Part shown: in pieces, positions 35,882-43,786 of the stretch
Layout: the number at the start of each line of letters is the position of its first letter
Position numbering within the stretch: the stretch's first letter is position 1
Assembly (NCBI GenBank): GCA_965243335.1
Contig: OZ251545.1
Span: 5,146,001 to 5,210,000, forward strand
Source of the DNA: JAJDXW01 sp965243335
GTDB taxonomy: Bacteria > Pseudomonadota > Gammaproteobacteria > HK1
Direction: 5' to 3'
DNA length: 64,000 nt
Made by a program: the position numbers and the translations under genes
The notes under the pieces: generated by a model
Databases searched by the model: none
Seen by the model: only the letters and a program-made list of their open reading frames with translations
What the model was told of the DNA's origin: nothing

Positions 35882-37072
35882 TCAGTCCGGGCGGCGGTGG
35901 CGCAGCTCCCGCATCCCCTTCTCGAGCCCCTCGACGGTGAGCGGGTACATGCGGCGCCCCATGATCTCGCGGGTCATCTCGATCGACTGGGTGTAGCCCC
36001 AGACGCTCTCCGGCTTCGGGTTGAGCCAGATCGCGTAAGGCCAGGCGTCCAGCACCCGGCCCATCCACACCGACCCCGCCTCCTCGTTCCAGTGCTCGAC
36101 GCTCCCCCCGGGATAGGCGATCTCGTAGGGGCTCATGCTCGCGTCCCCGACGAAGATCACCTTGTGCGCCGGGTCGTACTTGTGGAGGACGTCCATGGTC
36201 GGGATGCGCACGGAGTGGCGGCGGCGGTTGTCCTTCCACACCGTCTCGTAGAGGAAGTTGTGGAAGTAGAAGTACTCCAGGTGCTTGAACTCCCCGCGCG
36301 CGGCGGAGAAGAGCTCCTCGCACACCTTCACGTGGTCGTCCATCGAGCCGCCGACGTCGAGGAACAGCAGCACCTTCACCGCGTTGTGCCGCTCCGGGAC
36401 CATGCGGATGTCGAGCAGGCCGCCGTTGCGGGCCGTCGAGCGCACGGTGTCGTCGAGGTCCAGCTCCTCCTCCGCCCCCTCGCGCGCGAAGCGCCGGAGC
36501 TTGCGGAGGGCCACCTTCATGTTCCGGGTGCCGATCTCCACCGTGTCGTCGAAGTTCCGGAACTCCCGGCGGTCCCAGACCTTGACGGCGCGCCGGTGGC
36601 GCGACTCGTGCTGCCCGATCCGCACCCCCTCGGGGTTGTAGCCGTAGGCCCCGAACGGCGACTTCCCGGCCGTCCCGATCCACTTGTTGCCGCCCTGGTG
36701 GCGCCCCTTCTGCTCCTCCAGGCGCTTCTTCAGCTCCTCCATCAGCTTCTCGAAGCCGCCCATCGCCTCGATGAGCGCCTTCTCCTCCTCGCTCAGCGAC
36801 AGCTCCGCCTGCCGGCGAAGCCACTCCTCCGGGATCTCCCCGTGCAGGGCGTCGAACAGCTCCTCCATGCCCTTGAAGTAGGTCCCGAAGCACTGGTCGA
36901 AGCGGTCGAAATGCCGCTCGTCCTTCACGAGCGCGGCCCGCGCGAGGTAGTAGAAGTCGTCCACGCTCAGCAGGGCGACCCGGCGCTGGAGCGCCTCGAG
37001 CAGGGTCAGGTACTCGTTGATCGCGACCGGCACGTGGTGTCGGCGGAGGCCGAAGAAGAAGTCGACCAGCAT
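35882..37072 (-). CDS. VWA domain-containing CoxE-like protein
   Basis: A 396-residue VWA protein of the CoxE/YehP-like group. The C-terminal half is the VWA fold with a MIDAS-like DVGGSMDDH, then FYFHNFLYETVW and VIFVGDASMSPYEI. The N-terminal half is helical (MLVDFFFGLRRHHVPV, a conserved opening) with a charged central coil. It begins 18 bases after the MoxR ATPase stop. MoxR/VWA pairs act as chaperone modules for metal-cofactor insertion or protein-complex maturation; the client here is unknown. Gly replaces Ser at the second MIDAS position (DxGGS instead of DxSGS). Confidence 0.92.
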   Translation of the reverse strand: MLVDFFFGLRRHHVPVAINEYLTLLEALQRRVALLSVDDFYYLARAALVKDERHFDRFDQCFGTYFKGMEELFDALHGEIPEEWLRRQAELSLSEEEKALIEAMGGFEKLMEELKKRLEEQKGRHQGGNKWIGTAGKSPFGAYGYNPEGVRIGQHESRHRRAVKVWDRREFRNFDDTVEIGTRNMKVALRKLRRFAREGAEEELDLDDTVRSTARNGGLLDIRMVPERHNAVKVLLFLDVGGSMDDHVKVCEELFSAARGEFKHLEYFYFHNFLYETVWKDNRRRHSVRIPTMDVLHKYDPAHKVIFVGDASMSPYEIAYPGGSVEHWNEEAGSVWMGRVLDAWPYAIWLNPKPESVWGYTQSIEMTREIMGRRMYPLTVEGLEKGMRELRHRRPD

Positions 37073-37090
37073 CGGCGTCGCCCCCCGGGA

Positions 37091-37945
37091 TCAGCCGGCG
37101 TTGCGGCGGTGCAGGAAGGCGAGCCGCTCGAACAGGTGCACGTCCTGCTCGTTCTTCAGCAGGGCGCCGTAGAGCGGCGGGATGGCCTCGCGGGCGTCCT
37201 TGCTGCGCAGGATCTCGGGGGGGACGTCCTCCGCGACGAGGAGCTTGATCCAGTCGAGCAGCTCCGAGGTCGAGGGCTTCTTCTTGAGCCCCGGCACCTC
37301 GCGCATCTCGAAGAAGGTCTCGAGCGACTCCTTCAGCAGGTCCTTCTTGAGGCCCGGGAAGTGGACGTCGACGATGCGGATCATCGTCTCCTTGTCCGGG
37401 AACCGGATGTAGTGGAAGAAGCAGCGGCGCAGGAACGCGTCCGGCAGCTCCTTCTCGTTGTTGCTGGTGATGATGATGACCGGCCGGTGGACGGCGGTGA
37501 CCGTCTCCTTCGTCTCGTAGACGAAGAACTCCATGCGGTCGAGCTCCTGGAGGAGGTCGTTCGGGAACTCGATGTCCGCCTTGTCGATCTCGTCGATGAG
37601 GAGCACCGGGCGCACGCCGGAGGCGAAGGCTTCCCAGAGCTTCCCCTGGACGATGTAGTTGTGGATGTCGTGCACCCGGTCGTCGCCGAGCTGCGAGTCG
37701 CGCAGGCGCGCCACCGCGTCGTACTCGTAGAGCCCTTGGCTCGCCTTCGTGATCGACTTGATGTGCCACTGGATGAGGGGCGCGCCGATGGCGCGCGCGA
37801 CCTCCTCGGCGAGCATGGTCTTGCCCGTGCCGGGCTCCCCCTTGATGAGCAGCGGGCGTTCGAGGGTGATGGCCGCGTTCACCGCGAGCATCAGGTCTTC
37901 GGTGGCGACGTAGGTATCGGTTCCTTCGAATCTTCCCTGCGGCAT
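37091..37945 (-). CDS. MoxR family AAA+ ATPase
   Basis: A 284-residue AAA+ ATPase. Walker A is IKGEPGTGKTMLAEE, sensor/Walker B is VLLIDEIDKADIEF, followed by LLQELDRMEFFV, and sensor-1 is IIITSNNEKELPDAFLRRC. The arginine-finger region FFHYIRFPD follows. The MoxR-specific N-terminus TYVATEDLMLAVNAAITLERPLL supports the ATG at 37945. It is the first gene of the MoxR-VWA operon. Transcription is divergent from the deacylase at 38060, with a 114-base shared promoter interval. Confidence 0.95.
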   Translation of the reverse strand: MPQGRFEGTDTYVATEDLMLAVNAAITLERPLLIKGEPGTGKTMLAEEVARAIGAPLIQWHIKSITKASQGLYEYDAVARLRDSQLGDDRVHDIHNYIVQGKLWEAFASGVRPVLLIDEIDKADIEFPNDLLQELDRMEFFVYETKETVTAVHRPVIIITSNNEKELPDAFLRRCFFHYIRFPDKETMIRIVDVHFPGLKKDLLKESLETFFEMREVPGLKKKPSTSELLDWIKLLVAEDVPPEILRSKDAREAIPPLYGALLKNEQDVHLFERLAFLHRRNAG

Positions 37946-38059
37946 CGGGCAATCTTCTCCGTGGGGATGGGGGGCTGGGGGCCGGGCTGGCCGGCGACAG
38001 TGTAGACGATCGGAGGCGGCGGGCCGGCGGGGCGGAGCCGGTGGGGTAGAATCCGCGCG

Positions 38060-39082
38060 ATGCGCGCACAGGCGACCATCGGCGGCCGGGAGGCCGGCTT
38101 CCTCGCGTTGGAGGGGTTCGAGATGCCGGACGAAACGGTCGAGATCGAGGCCCCCGACCTCGCCCCCTGGCGGGAGGGGAGCGCCGGCGTCGACCACGCG
38201 CACACGTTCGAGAGCGGCCGGCCGGGGTCCCACGTCATGGTGAGCGCGGTCGTGCACGGCAACGAGCTGTGCGGCGCGATCGTGCTCGACGAGCTCCTGC
38301 GGGCGGAGGTCCGCCCCGCGCGCGGGCGGCTCACCCTCGCGTTCATGAACGTCGCTGCCTGTGAGCGCTTCGACCCCGAGCACCCCCTCCTCAGCCGCTA
38401 CGTGGACGAGGACTTCAACCGGCTGTGGTCGAGCGAGGCGCTGGAGGGCCGGCGCGACAGCGCGGAGCTGCGGCGCGCGCGGGAGCTCCGGCCGATCCTC
38501 GACGAGGTCGACTACCTGCTCGACCTCCACTCGATGCAGTACTCGGCCGTACCGCTCGTGCTCTGCGGCACGACCCGGAAGGGCCGGGACTTCGCCCGCG
38601 CGCTCGGGCTGCCGGGCCACGTCGTGCGCGACGCGGGCCACGCGGCGGGGCCGCGGATGCGGGACTACGCCGGGTTCGCGGACGGCGGGAGCCCGCGCGC
38701 CGCCCTGCTCGTCGAGTGCGGCCAGCACTGGAAGCGCGAGACGGTGGAGACCGCGCGAAGGGTCGCGTACCGGTTCCTCGACCACTTCGGGGTCCGGCTG
38801 CCGGCCCCGGCGCTGACGCCGCCCCCGCCGACGGACGGCGCGGCGGAAGATGAGGAGGCGCGGCTCATCGAGGTCACCCAACCGGTCACGGTGCGAAGCC
38901 ACCGGTTCCGCTTCACCCTCCCCTACCGGGGCCTGGAGGTCATCGAGAAGGCGGGGACCGTCATCGGGTTCGACGGCGACGCGGCGGTCGCCACCCCCTA
39001 CGACGACTGCGTGCTCGTCATGCCCACGCACCGCGCGGCGCGCGGCGCTACCGCCGTCCGCCTTGGCCGCTTCGTTGGGTAG
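38060..39082 (+). CDS. succinylglutamate desuccinylase/aspartoacylase (AstE/AspA) family protein
   Basis: A 340-residue zinc carboxypeptidase-fold deacylase. The zinc ligands are seen in AVVHGNELCGAI (HxxE), and the third His in LLDLHSMQYS. The catalytic Glu region is ALLVECGQHW. FNRLWSSEAL corresponds to the substrate-arginine segment. The C-terminal beta-domain includes LPYRGLEVIEKAGTVIGFDGD. The exact substrate (N-acyl amino acid) is not deducible. The gene is divergent from moxR. The 517 bases after it, to 39599, are GC-rich and contain no gene or repeat I can support. Confidence 0.88.
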   Translation: MRAQATIGGREAGFLALEGFEMPDETVEIEAPDLAPWREGSAGVDHAHTFESGRPGSHVMVSAVVHGNELCGAIVLDELLRAEVRPARGRLTLAFMNVAACERFDPEHPLLSRYVDEDFNRLWSSEALEGRRDSAELRRARELRPILDEVDYLLDLHSMQYSAVPLVLCGTTRKGRDFARALGLPGHVVRDAGHAAGPRMRDYAGFADGGSPRAALLVECGQHWKRETVETARRVAYRFLDHFGVRLPAPALTPPPPTDGAAEDEEARLIEVTQPVTVRSHRFRFTLPYRGLEVIEKAGTVIGFDGDAAVATPYDDCVLVMPTHRAARGATAVRLGRFVG

Positions 39083-39599
39083 GCGGGTGTAAATCTTGCT
39101 GGTGGTCCTGAGCGACACTCGTCCCCACGACATTGGTCCGCACCGCGCCATACTGGCCGTTGAGCGGCACGATCCCGAGCCCGATTGAGCCCGCCTTGCC
39201 CGCAGGCGCTCCCGCGCCTGCGGCGGGAGGCGGCGCTTCCGTCGCGAGCGTCGGCCCTGCGGCCGTGAGTGACGGTCCGATGGCGGCGGCAGAGCGCCGG
39301 GGGCAGGCAGCCCTCCCCGATGTGTGCCGCAGTCCCGGCCGCGTGACGGTGCGGCACACCCTACGGGGAGGCGCGCCGCCGCCTCCCGCCGTGCGCCCGT
39401 GGCGCAGTCGCGTCGGGGCCAAGTCCTACGCAGATCGGGAGAATTGACGGACGACGCGAACCCCGCTCCCGGTCCATCATCTCCCCCCGAGCCGTGGCGG
39501 TGGTTGTGGCATGGGGAGCGGAAATGGCGGTGGCTGTGGTATCGTCGAGCAAGGTTCGGGCCTGCGCGCATCCGGCCCGCGGCAAGGAGGAGCCAGCCG

Positions 39600-40304
39600 A
39601 TGACCCAGCACGTTCTTTCCCCCGCCGCGGTTGAGTATCCGAGCGGGGACGGCCAGCCGATGGCGGAGAACGACTGGCAGCTTCACGCGATCATCGATTC
39701 GATCAGCGCGCTCCGGCTCCACTACCGCGACCGCCCGGACGTCTACGTGTCCGGAGACCTCTTCATCTACTACAAGGAGGGCGACCCGCGCGCCCGGGTG
39801 GCGCCGGACGTGTTCGTGGCGTTCGGCGTGCCGAAGCGAAAGCGCCCCATCTACAAGCTGTGGGAGGAGGGGGCGGTTCCCGCCTTCGTGATGGAGGTGG
39901 CGTCGGTCAGCACTTGGCGCGAGGACGACCAGCGGAAGGTGAAGCTGTACGAACAGCTCGGGGTGCCGGAGTACTGGCAGTACGACCCGACGGGGGAGTA
40001 CCTCGGGGTCCACCTCAAGGCTCATCGTCTGGTGGAGGGTGCGTACGCGCCGCAGCCGGTGGTGGAGTCGATCGACGGGACGCTGCTCCTTCGCAGCGAG
40101 TCGCTCGGTCTCGACTTCCGGGTGAAGGGAGAGGAGTTCCATTTCTCCGACCCGGTGACGGGAGAGCGCCTTCGCGCCCTTGACGAGGAGTACGACGCGC
40201 GTCGGGCCGCCGAATCGAAGGCCAGGGCCGCCGAGTCCCGAGCCGAGGCTGCCGAAGCCGAGCTCGCCGCGCTCAGGGCGCTTCTCGCCGAACGGCGCGG
40301 CTGA
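39600..40304 (+). CDS. Uma2 family protein with C-terminal coiled coil
   Basis: A 234-residue protein with the PD-(D/E)xK fold of Uma2/DUF820. It shows VAPDVFVAFGVPKRKRPIYK, the core FVMEVASVSTWREDDQRKVK, and YEQLGVPEYWQYDPTGEYL. The last ~45 residues are an Ala/Glu/Arg heptad-like helix (ARAAESRAEAAEAELAAL), as in many full-length family members. The ATG at 39600 follows AAGGAGGAGCC at good spacing. Function is unknown for the family. It is the second of three Uma2 genes here and is intact. Confidence 0.92.
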   Translation: MTQHVLSPAAVEYPSGDGQPMAENDWQLHAIIDSISALRLHYRDRPDVYVSGDLFIYYKEGDPRARVAPDVFVAFGVPKRKRPIYKLWEEGAVPAFVMEVASVSTWREDDQRKVKLYEQLGVPEYWQYDPTGEYLGVHLKAHRLVEGAYAPQPVVESIDGTLLLRSESLGLDFRVKGEEFHFSDPVTGERLRALDEEYDARRAAESKARAAESRAEAAEAELAALRALLAERRG

Positions 40305-40525
40305 TCCGGCTTTCCTCATACCGTACCCTCGGAGTCGCCGAGTCGAGATCGCAAGCCGAATTTCGTGCGTGATCAGGATTCTCGACTTTGAGAGAGGCAG
40401 TCGTTCCAGATCCAGGTAAAGGAAGCGGGTGGAAGCGCCCAACCGGATCGTACCGAGCCGCCCGTCCGGTCGGCTGCCGGGGCTGACGATCCATCGACTC
40501 TTTCATGTTGAGAATTCTACGCGTA

Positions 40526-41064
40526 TTACCCTCCATTCGACAAGCAATCATCGGCGATAAGCTGGCGGTACATCATGCACCTCCCGATGAATCCGGCCAC
40601 GACAGCAACCATCTGCACGAGGGTGTCTTCCTTCGAGAGATTGTGGATACCGGCGAATTTTTTAACCCATCTTTACCACCCCGATCCCACAATATCTTGT
40701 TACATCATATAGCTACGATGCTCCAATATTCCGTGTGGCACTACATCTGAACACCAACTGGATTTTTTAGGGGCGGGATGACCGTCTCGTAGGGGCCTCT
40801 CGGGGGTTTTGGCGTACCGCACCAGTACGGTATCGAGGAGTGCGAACAGGTGCAAGGTATGCTGGAACGATTATGGCACTACATCGGCCCTTGGAACGAA
40901 CAATCAACAGGTTAAGTGCGAAAAGCCGCGAAATTCGAGGCGAATCCCACCTGATCGAGGCTCGCGGTGGTAAAGATGGGTTAATGTAGCGGTTGAGGTG
41001 TTTCGGGCTCATCTTGTGGAAGGTCCCGGTATGGACGCGCTTGAGCATGGCCCGGAAGCTCTAC
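40526..41064 (-). pseudogene. IS1595-type (ISXO2-like) transposase C-terminal remnant, interrupted by a small element
   Basis: Reading leftward, the remnant contains SFRAMLKRVHTGTFHKMSPK and HLNRYI, the well-known C-terminal block of ISXO2-like transposases. Near position 41060 two bases appear to be missing before SFRAML. After HLNRYI the frame enters the 314-bp element (40667-40980). On its far side the expected continuation resumes: KFAGIHNLSKEDTLVQMV, then FIGRCMMYRQLIADD, ending at TAA (40526). Deleting the element plus one TTAA rejoins these in frame as RYIKKFAG. The N-terminal part is absent; the adjacent Uma2 gene begins 55 bases away. Confidence 0.8.
40667..40980. mobile_element. 314-bp MITE-like element with 15-bp terminal inverted repeats and TTAA target duplication
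   Basis: Perfect terminal inverted repeats CCCATCTTTACCACC lie at 40667-40681 and, in reverse complement, at 40966-40980. TTAA is present on both outer sides (40663-40666 and 40981-40984), consistent with a 4-bp target duplication. The interior is markedly AT-richer than the region and has no coding frame I can support. It holds a 12-bp direct repeat, TGGCACTACATC, at 40737 and 40874. It is inserted in a transposase remnant. The parent autonomous element is not in this window. Confidence 0.8.
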
Positions 41065-41118
41065 TTCGCGGCTCCATTTCGTCACCGTCTGGCTCCTGGT
41101 TGTATCCAGCCCGGTGGG

Positions 41119-42099
41119 TTACGTGCGGGGATCGGGGCGGTACGCGGGATGGCGGCGGAGGGCCGCGAGCCGGGCGCGGAGGTCGGGCTCGTCCTTGCAC
41201 TCGAGCAGGGCATCGACGATTTCTTCGTTGTTCGTCGTGCTGCCCAGCTCGTCGGCATCGAGGGGAAGCGCGAGCCCCGGCATCCCCCGCGACGCGAGGA
41301 TCCGATTCGCGACCGCGGTCATGGTTTCGGCCCGCGCCTCCCGCCGTTGCGCGCGGAGCCAGGGCATGTGGTCGGGTCGGGCGCCCTCGCGCGTGCCGAG
41401 CGCCCGCCCCACCCGGGTGAGCGCGTCGCTGGTCGCCATCGACAGTTCGGCCTCGTTCATCGCGGCGTGGATCTCCTCGGCCGTCCATCCCATGAACGCC
41501 CGGCTCTCCGGCGCGGTGTGATAGCGCCCGCCCGTCAGGAGGTGGATCACAAGCCCCGGCTTCCGGCCGGCCGGGCGTCCGGCGGTATAGCGGTCGGGGA
41601 CCTCCACCCAGACCTCGGGGAACCCCCACTCCTCGTAGAGCCCGAGCTTCCCCCGGCGGACGTCGGTGGTGTTGTCGACCTCCAGCACCACGTCCGGATG
41701 GTCGTGCATCCCGATTTCCATGCCCGCCGCGTGGGGCCGCCGCGCGCGCGCCGGATGGAGGTAGACCGACTGGTCGGCCTGCATGATCCGCCGCCGCTCG
41801 CCCCGCTCGTCGCGCAGTATGAGGTCCATCGCGCCGCAGCACTCGATGGGGGCGCCGCGAGCGGCGGCGATCAGTTGGGCGAGCCCGGCGAGCCGCTGCG
41901 ACGGGCCTTCGTGGGCGAACCCGGTCGGGTCGTGCATGACCCAGGCGGCCTCGGTGGCGGCGTCCCAGAGCTCGAACCGACCCTCGTACCGCGCGATCTC
42001 GTCGCGTCGGATGGGTATCGGGCGGCATCCGGGGAGCTCCGGAACCGGTCGCTCGCACCGCGGCCGTTCCGCGAGGGCAGGGGAGATTCCGAGCCGCAT
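41119..42099 (-). CDS. Uma2 family protein (long form)
   Basis: A 326-residue Uma2-like protein. The core reads HDHPDVVLEVDNTTDVRRGK, followed by LGLYEEWGFPEVWVEVPD, the family's Asp...Glu...motif with the conserved 'LYEEWGFPEVW' helix. An upstream region (ELWDAATEAAWVMHD) and a ~120-residue C-terminal extension (about 200-326) make it longer than typical members. Two ATGs are plausible, 42117 and 42099. I prefer 42099 because GGGAGG lies six bases upstream. It is the third Uma2 gene in the window. The 28-bp motif lies ~120 bases upstream. Confidence 0.85.
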   Translation of the reverse strand: MRLGISPALAERPRCERPVPELPGCRPIPIRRDEIARYEGRFELWDAATEAAWVMHDPTGFAHEGPSQRLAGLAQLIAAARGAPIECCGAMDLILRDERGERRRIMQADQSVYLHPARARRPHAAGMEIGMHDHPDVVLEVDNTTDVRRGKLGLYEEWGFPEVWVEVPDRYTAGRPAGRKPGLVIHLLTGGRYHTAPESRAFMGWTAEEIHAAMNEAELSMATSDALTRVGRALGTREGARPDHMPWLRAQRREARAETMTAVANRILASRGMPGLALPLDADELGSTTNNEEIVDALLECKDEPDLRARLAALRRHPAYRPDPRT

Positions 42100-42221
42100 C
42101 GCGCGCCTCCCTGCCATGAGCCTGCTCCATTGTCTCGAATCCAGAGGCGCCCATCTTCGATCGAAGGCCGGCCATGATCAACCCCCGGTCAGACCCGGTA
42201 GGGGCCTTTCCCGAGGCCGAA

Positions 42222-42249
42222 CGCTGTTCGTAACCTATTGATATAGGGA
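42222..42249 (+). repeat. 28-bp dispersed motif, copy 2
   Basis: CGCTGTTCGTAAC followed by CTATTGATATAGGG. It matches 12322-12349 with three differences. It lies between ddl and the long Uma2 gene, upstream of the latter on its strand. Confidence 0.5.
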
Positions 42250-42261
42250 GGAGAGAACAGG

Positions 42262-43620
42262 TTACAGGACGGCGCGCACGTCGCGGCGGTCCCGGTGCTC
42301 CTCGAGGGCGAGCTGGATGAGGCGGTCGATGAGGTCGGGGTAGGGGACGCCGCTCGCCGCCCACAGCTTCGGGTACATGCTGATCGGGGTGAACCCCGGC
42401 ATCGTGTTCACCTCGTTCACGTAGACCCGCCGCTCGCCGCCGCGCTCCACGAAGAAGTCCACCCGCGAGAGGCCGCGCGCGTCCACCGCCCGGAACGCGG
42501 CGAGGGAGAGCGCCCGCACCCGCTCGGCCGTCTCCGGGGGCAGGGGGGCGGGGATGATCAGCTCGGATGCGTCGTCGACGTACTTGGCGTCGTAGTCGTA
42601 GAACTCCCGGCTCGGGACGATCTCGCCCGCGACCGAGGCGCGCGGCTCGTCGTTGCCGAGCACCGCGCATTCGATCTCGTGGCAGTCGCGGGCCGCCGCC
42701 TCGATGAGCACCTTGGTGTCGTAGGCGGCGGCGTCCTCCACCCGGTCGCGAAAGGCGCCGGGGCCGTCGATGCGGTGCACCCCGACGCTGGAGCCCAGGT
42801 TCGCGGGCTTGACGAACATCGGGTAGCCGAGGCGCCCCTCGGCCTCGGAGCGGACGCGCTCCGGGTCGCGCCGCCACTCTGAGCGGCGCACCACGAGGTA
42901 GTCCGTCATCGGCAGCCCTTCCGCCCGGAACGCCCGCTTCATCATCGCCTTGTCCATGGCCGCGGCGGAGCCGAGCACCCCCGCCCCGACGTAGGGCAGG
43001 CCGGCGAGCTCGAGGAGCCCCTGGACGGTGCCGTCCTCGCCGAAGGGGCCGTGCAGCAGGGGGAAGACCACGTCGAGGCTCGGGGCTGCGCCCGACCCTT
43101 GGCCCTCCACGCCGGCGCCTCCGGGATCGAGGGGGGCCGCCGCGCCGTCCCTCAGCGCGAGCAGGCGGCCGCCTTCCGGGTAGCCCATGAGGACGGGGAT
43201 GGGTTCGTCCTCCGGGCTCGGACTCGGGCGGGGGGCGGCGGGAAGGGGGGAAGACGCGCCGCCCGATGCGCCGCCGCCCGCGCCGTCAGCAGGCGCCTCC
43301 GCCTCGACAGCGCGTGCAGGGCCTGGCGTGGGGTCCCCTGCCCCGGCGTCCCGCGACGTGCGGCCTGCGCCGGACCCCGACCCGCCCGCACCGCCGCCGG
43401 CTTCGTCCGTGGCCGTGGCCGCGGCTTCCACGCCCGCGAGGAGGATGGGATCCGCCCCGCCCCGCAGCAGCCACCCGCCGTCCTTCGCGATGTGGATGAG
43501 GGTGAGGTCGTACTTCGTGCGGTCGATCGCCTCGAACACCGAGCGGGCGGAGGAGAGCGAGACCTCGTGCTCGCAGGAGCGGCCCCCGAAGACGAGCCCT
43601 ACCCGGATCTTGCGCGACAT
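42262..43620 (-). CDS. ddl: D-alanine--D-alanine ligase with a low-complexity insertion
   Basis: Joins two D-alanines for peptidoglycan precursor synthesis in the cytosol. The 452-residue product is about 85 longer than usual. Family motifs are VGLVFGGRSCEHEVSLSSAR, VVFPLLHGPFGEDGTVQGLL, YPMFVKPANLGSSVGV, the omega-loop REFYDYDAKYVDD, and the Mg-binding VNEVNTMPGFTPISMYP. The extra length is a Gly/Ala/Pro/Ser-rich stretch at about residues 65-140, between the N-terminal domain strands and the LLHGPFGE loop. The start MSRKIRVGLV at 43620 matches homologues. It is divergent from the aminopeptidase at 43787. Confidence 0.94.
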   Translation of the reverse strand: MSRKIRVGLVFGGRSCEHEVSLSSARSVFEAIDRTKYDLTLIHIAKDGGWLLRGGADPILLAGVEAAATATDEAGGGAGGSGSGAGRTSRDAGAGDPTPGPARAVEAEAPADGAGGGASGGASSPLPAAPRPSPSPEDEPIPVLMGYPEGGRLLALRDGAAAPLDPGGAGVEGQGSGAAPSLDVVFPLLHGPFGEDGTVQGLLELAGLPYVGAGVLGSAAAMDKAMMKRAFRAEGLPMTDYLVVRRSEWRRDPERVRSEAEGRLGYPMFVKPANLGSSVGVHRIDGPGAFRDRVEDAAAYDTKVLIEAAARDCHEIECAVLGNDEPRASVAGEIVPSREFYDYDAKYVDDASELIIPAPLPPETAERVRALSLAAFRAVDARGLSRVDFFVERGGERRVYVNEVNTMPGFTPISMYPKLWAASGVPYPDLIDRLIQLALEEHRDRRDVRAVL

Positions 43621-43786
43621 TCGGCTAGTATAGGCGGTTCCGCGCCGGTTGGGCCGCCCGCGACCGTCCCCCGGGCGCCCCGCGCGGAATCCGCCCCCCG
43701 GAAGCCCGCCATGCCGACGCCCGCACCCATGCCGATACCGATACCCGCGCCATGACCTCGCGACCGCAGCCGGAGGCGGGCGATCC

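Noticed and set aside
32345..38005. A very long open frame on the + strand opposite the ABC, M20, VWA and MoxR genes
   Set aside because: It is antisense to well-conserved genes and has the Arg/Pro/Gly/His composition produced by G/C third-position bias; no domain is visible.
39083..39599. Leftward frame with GLGIVPLNGQYGAVRTNVVG as a possible gene fragment
   Set aside because: No family recognised and the surrounding sequence is of shadow-frame composition.
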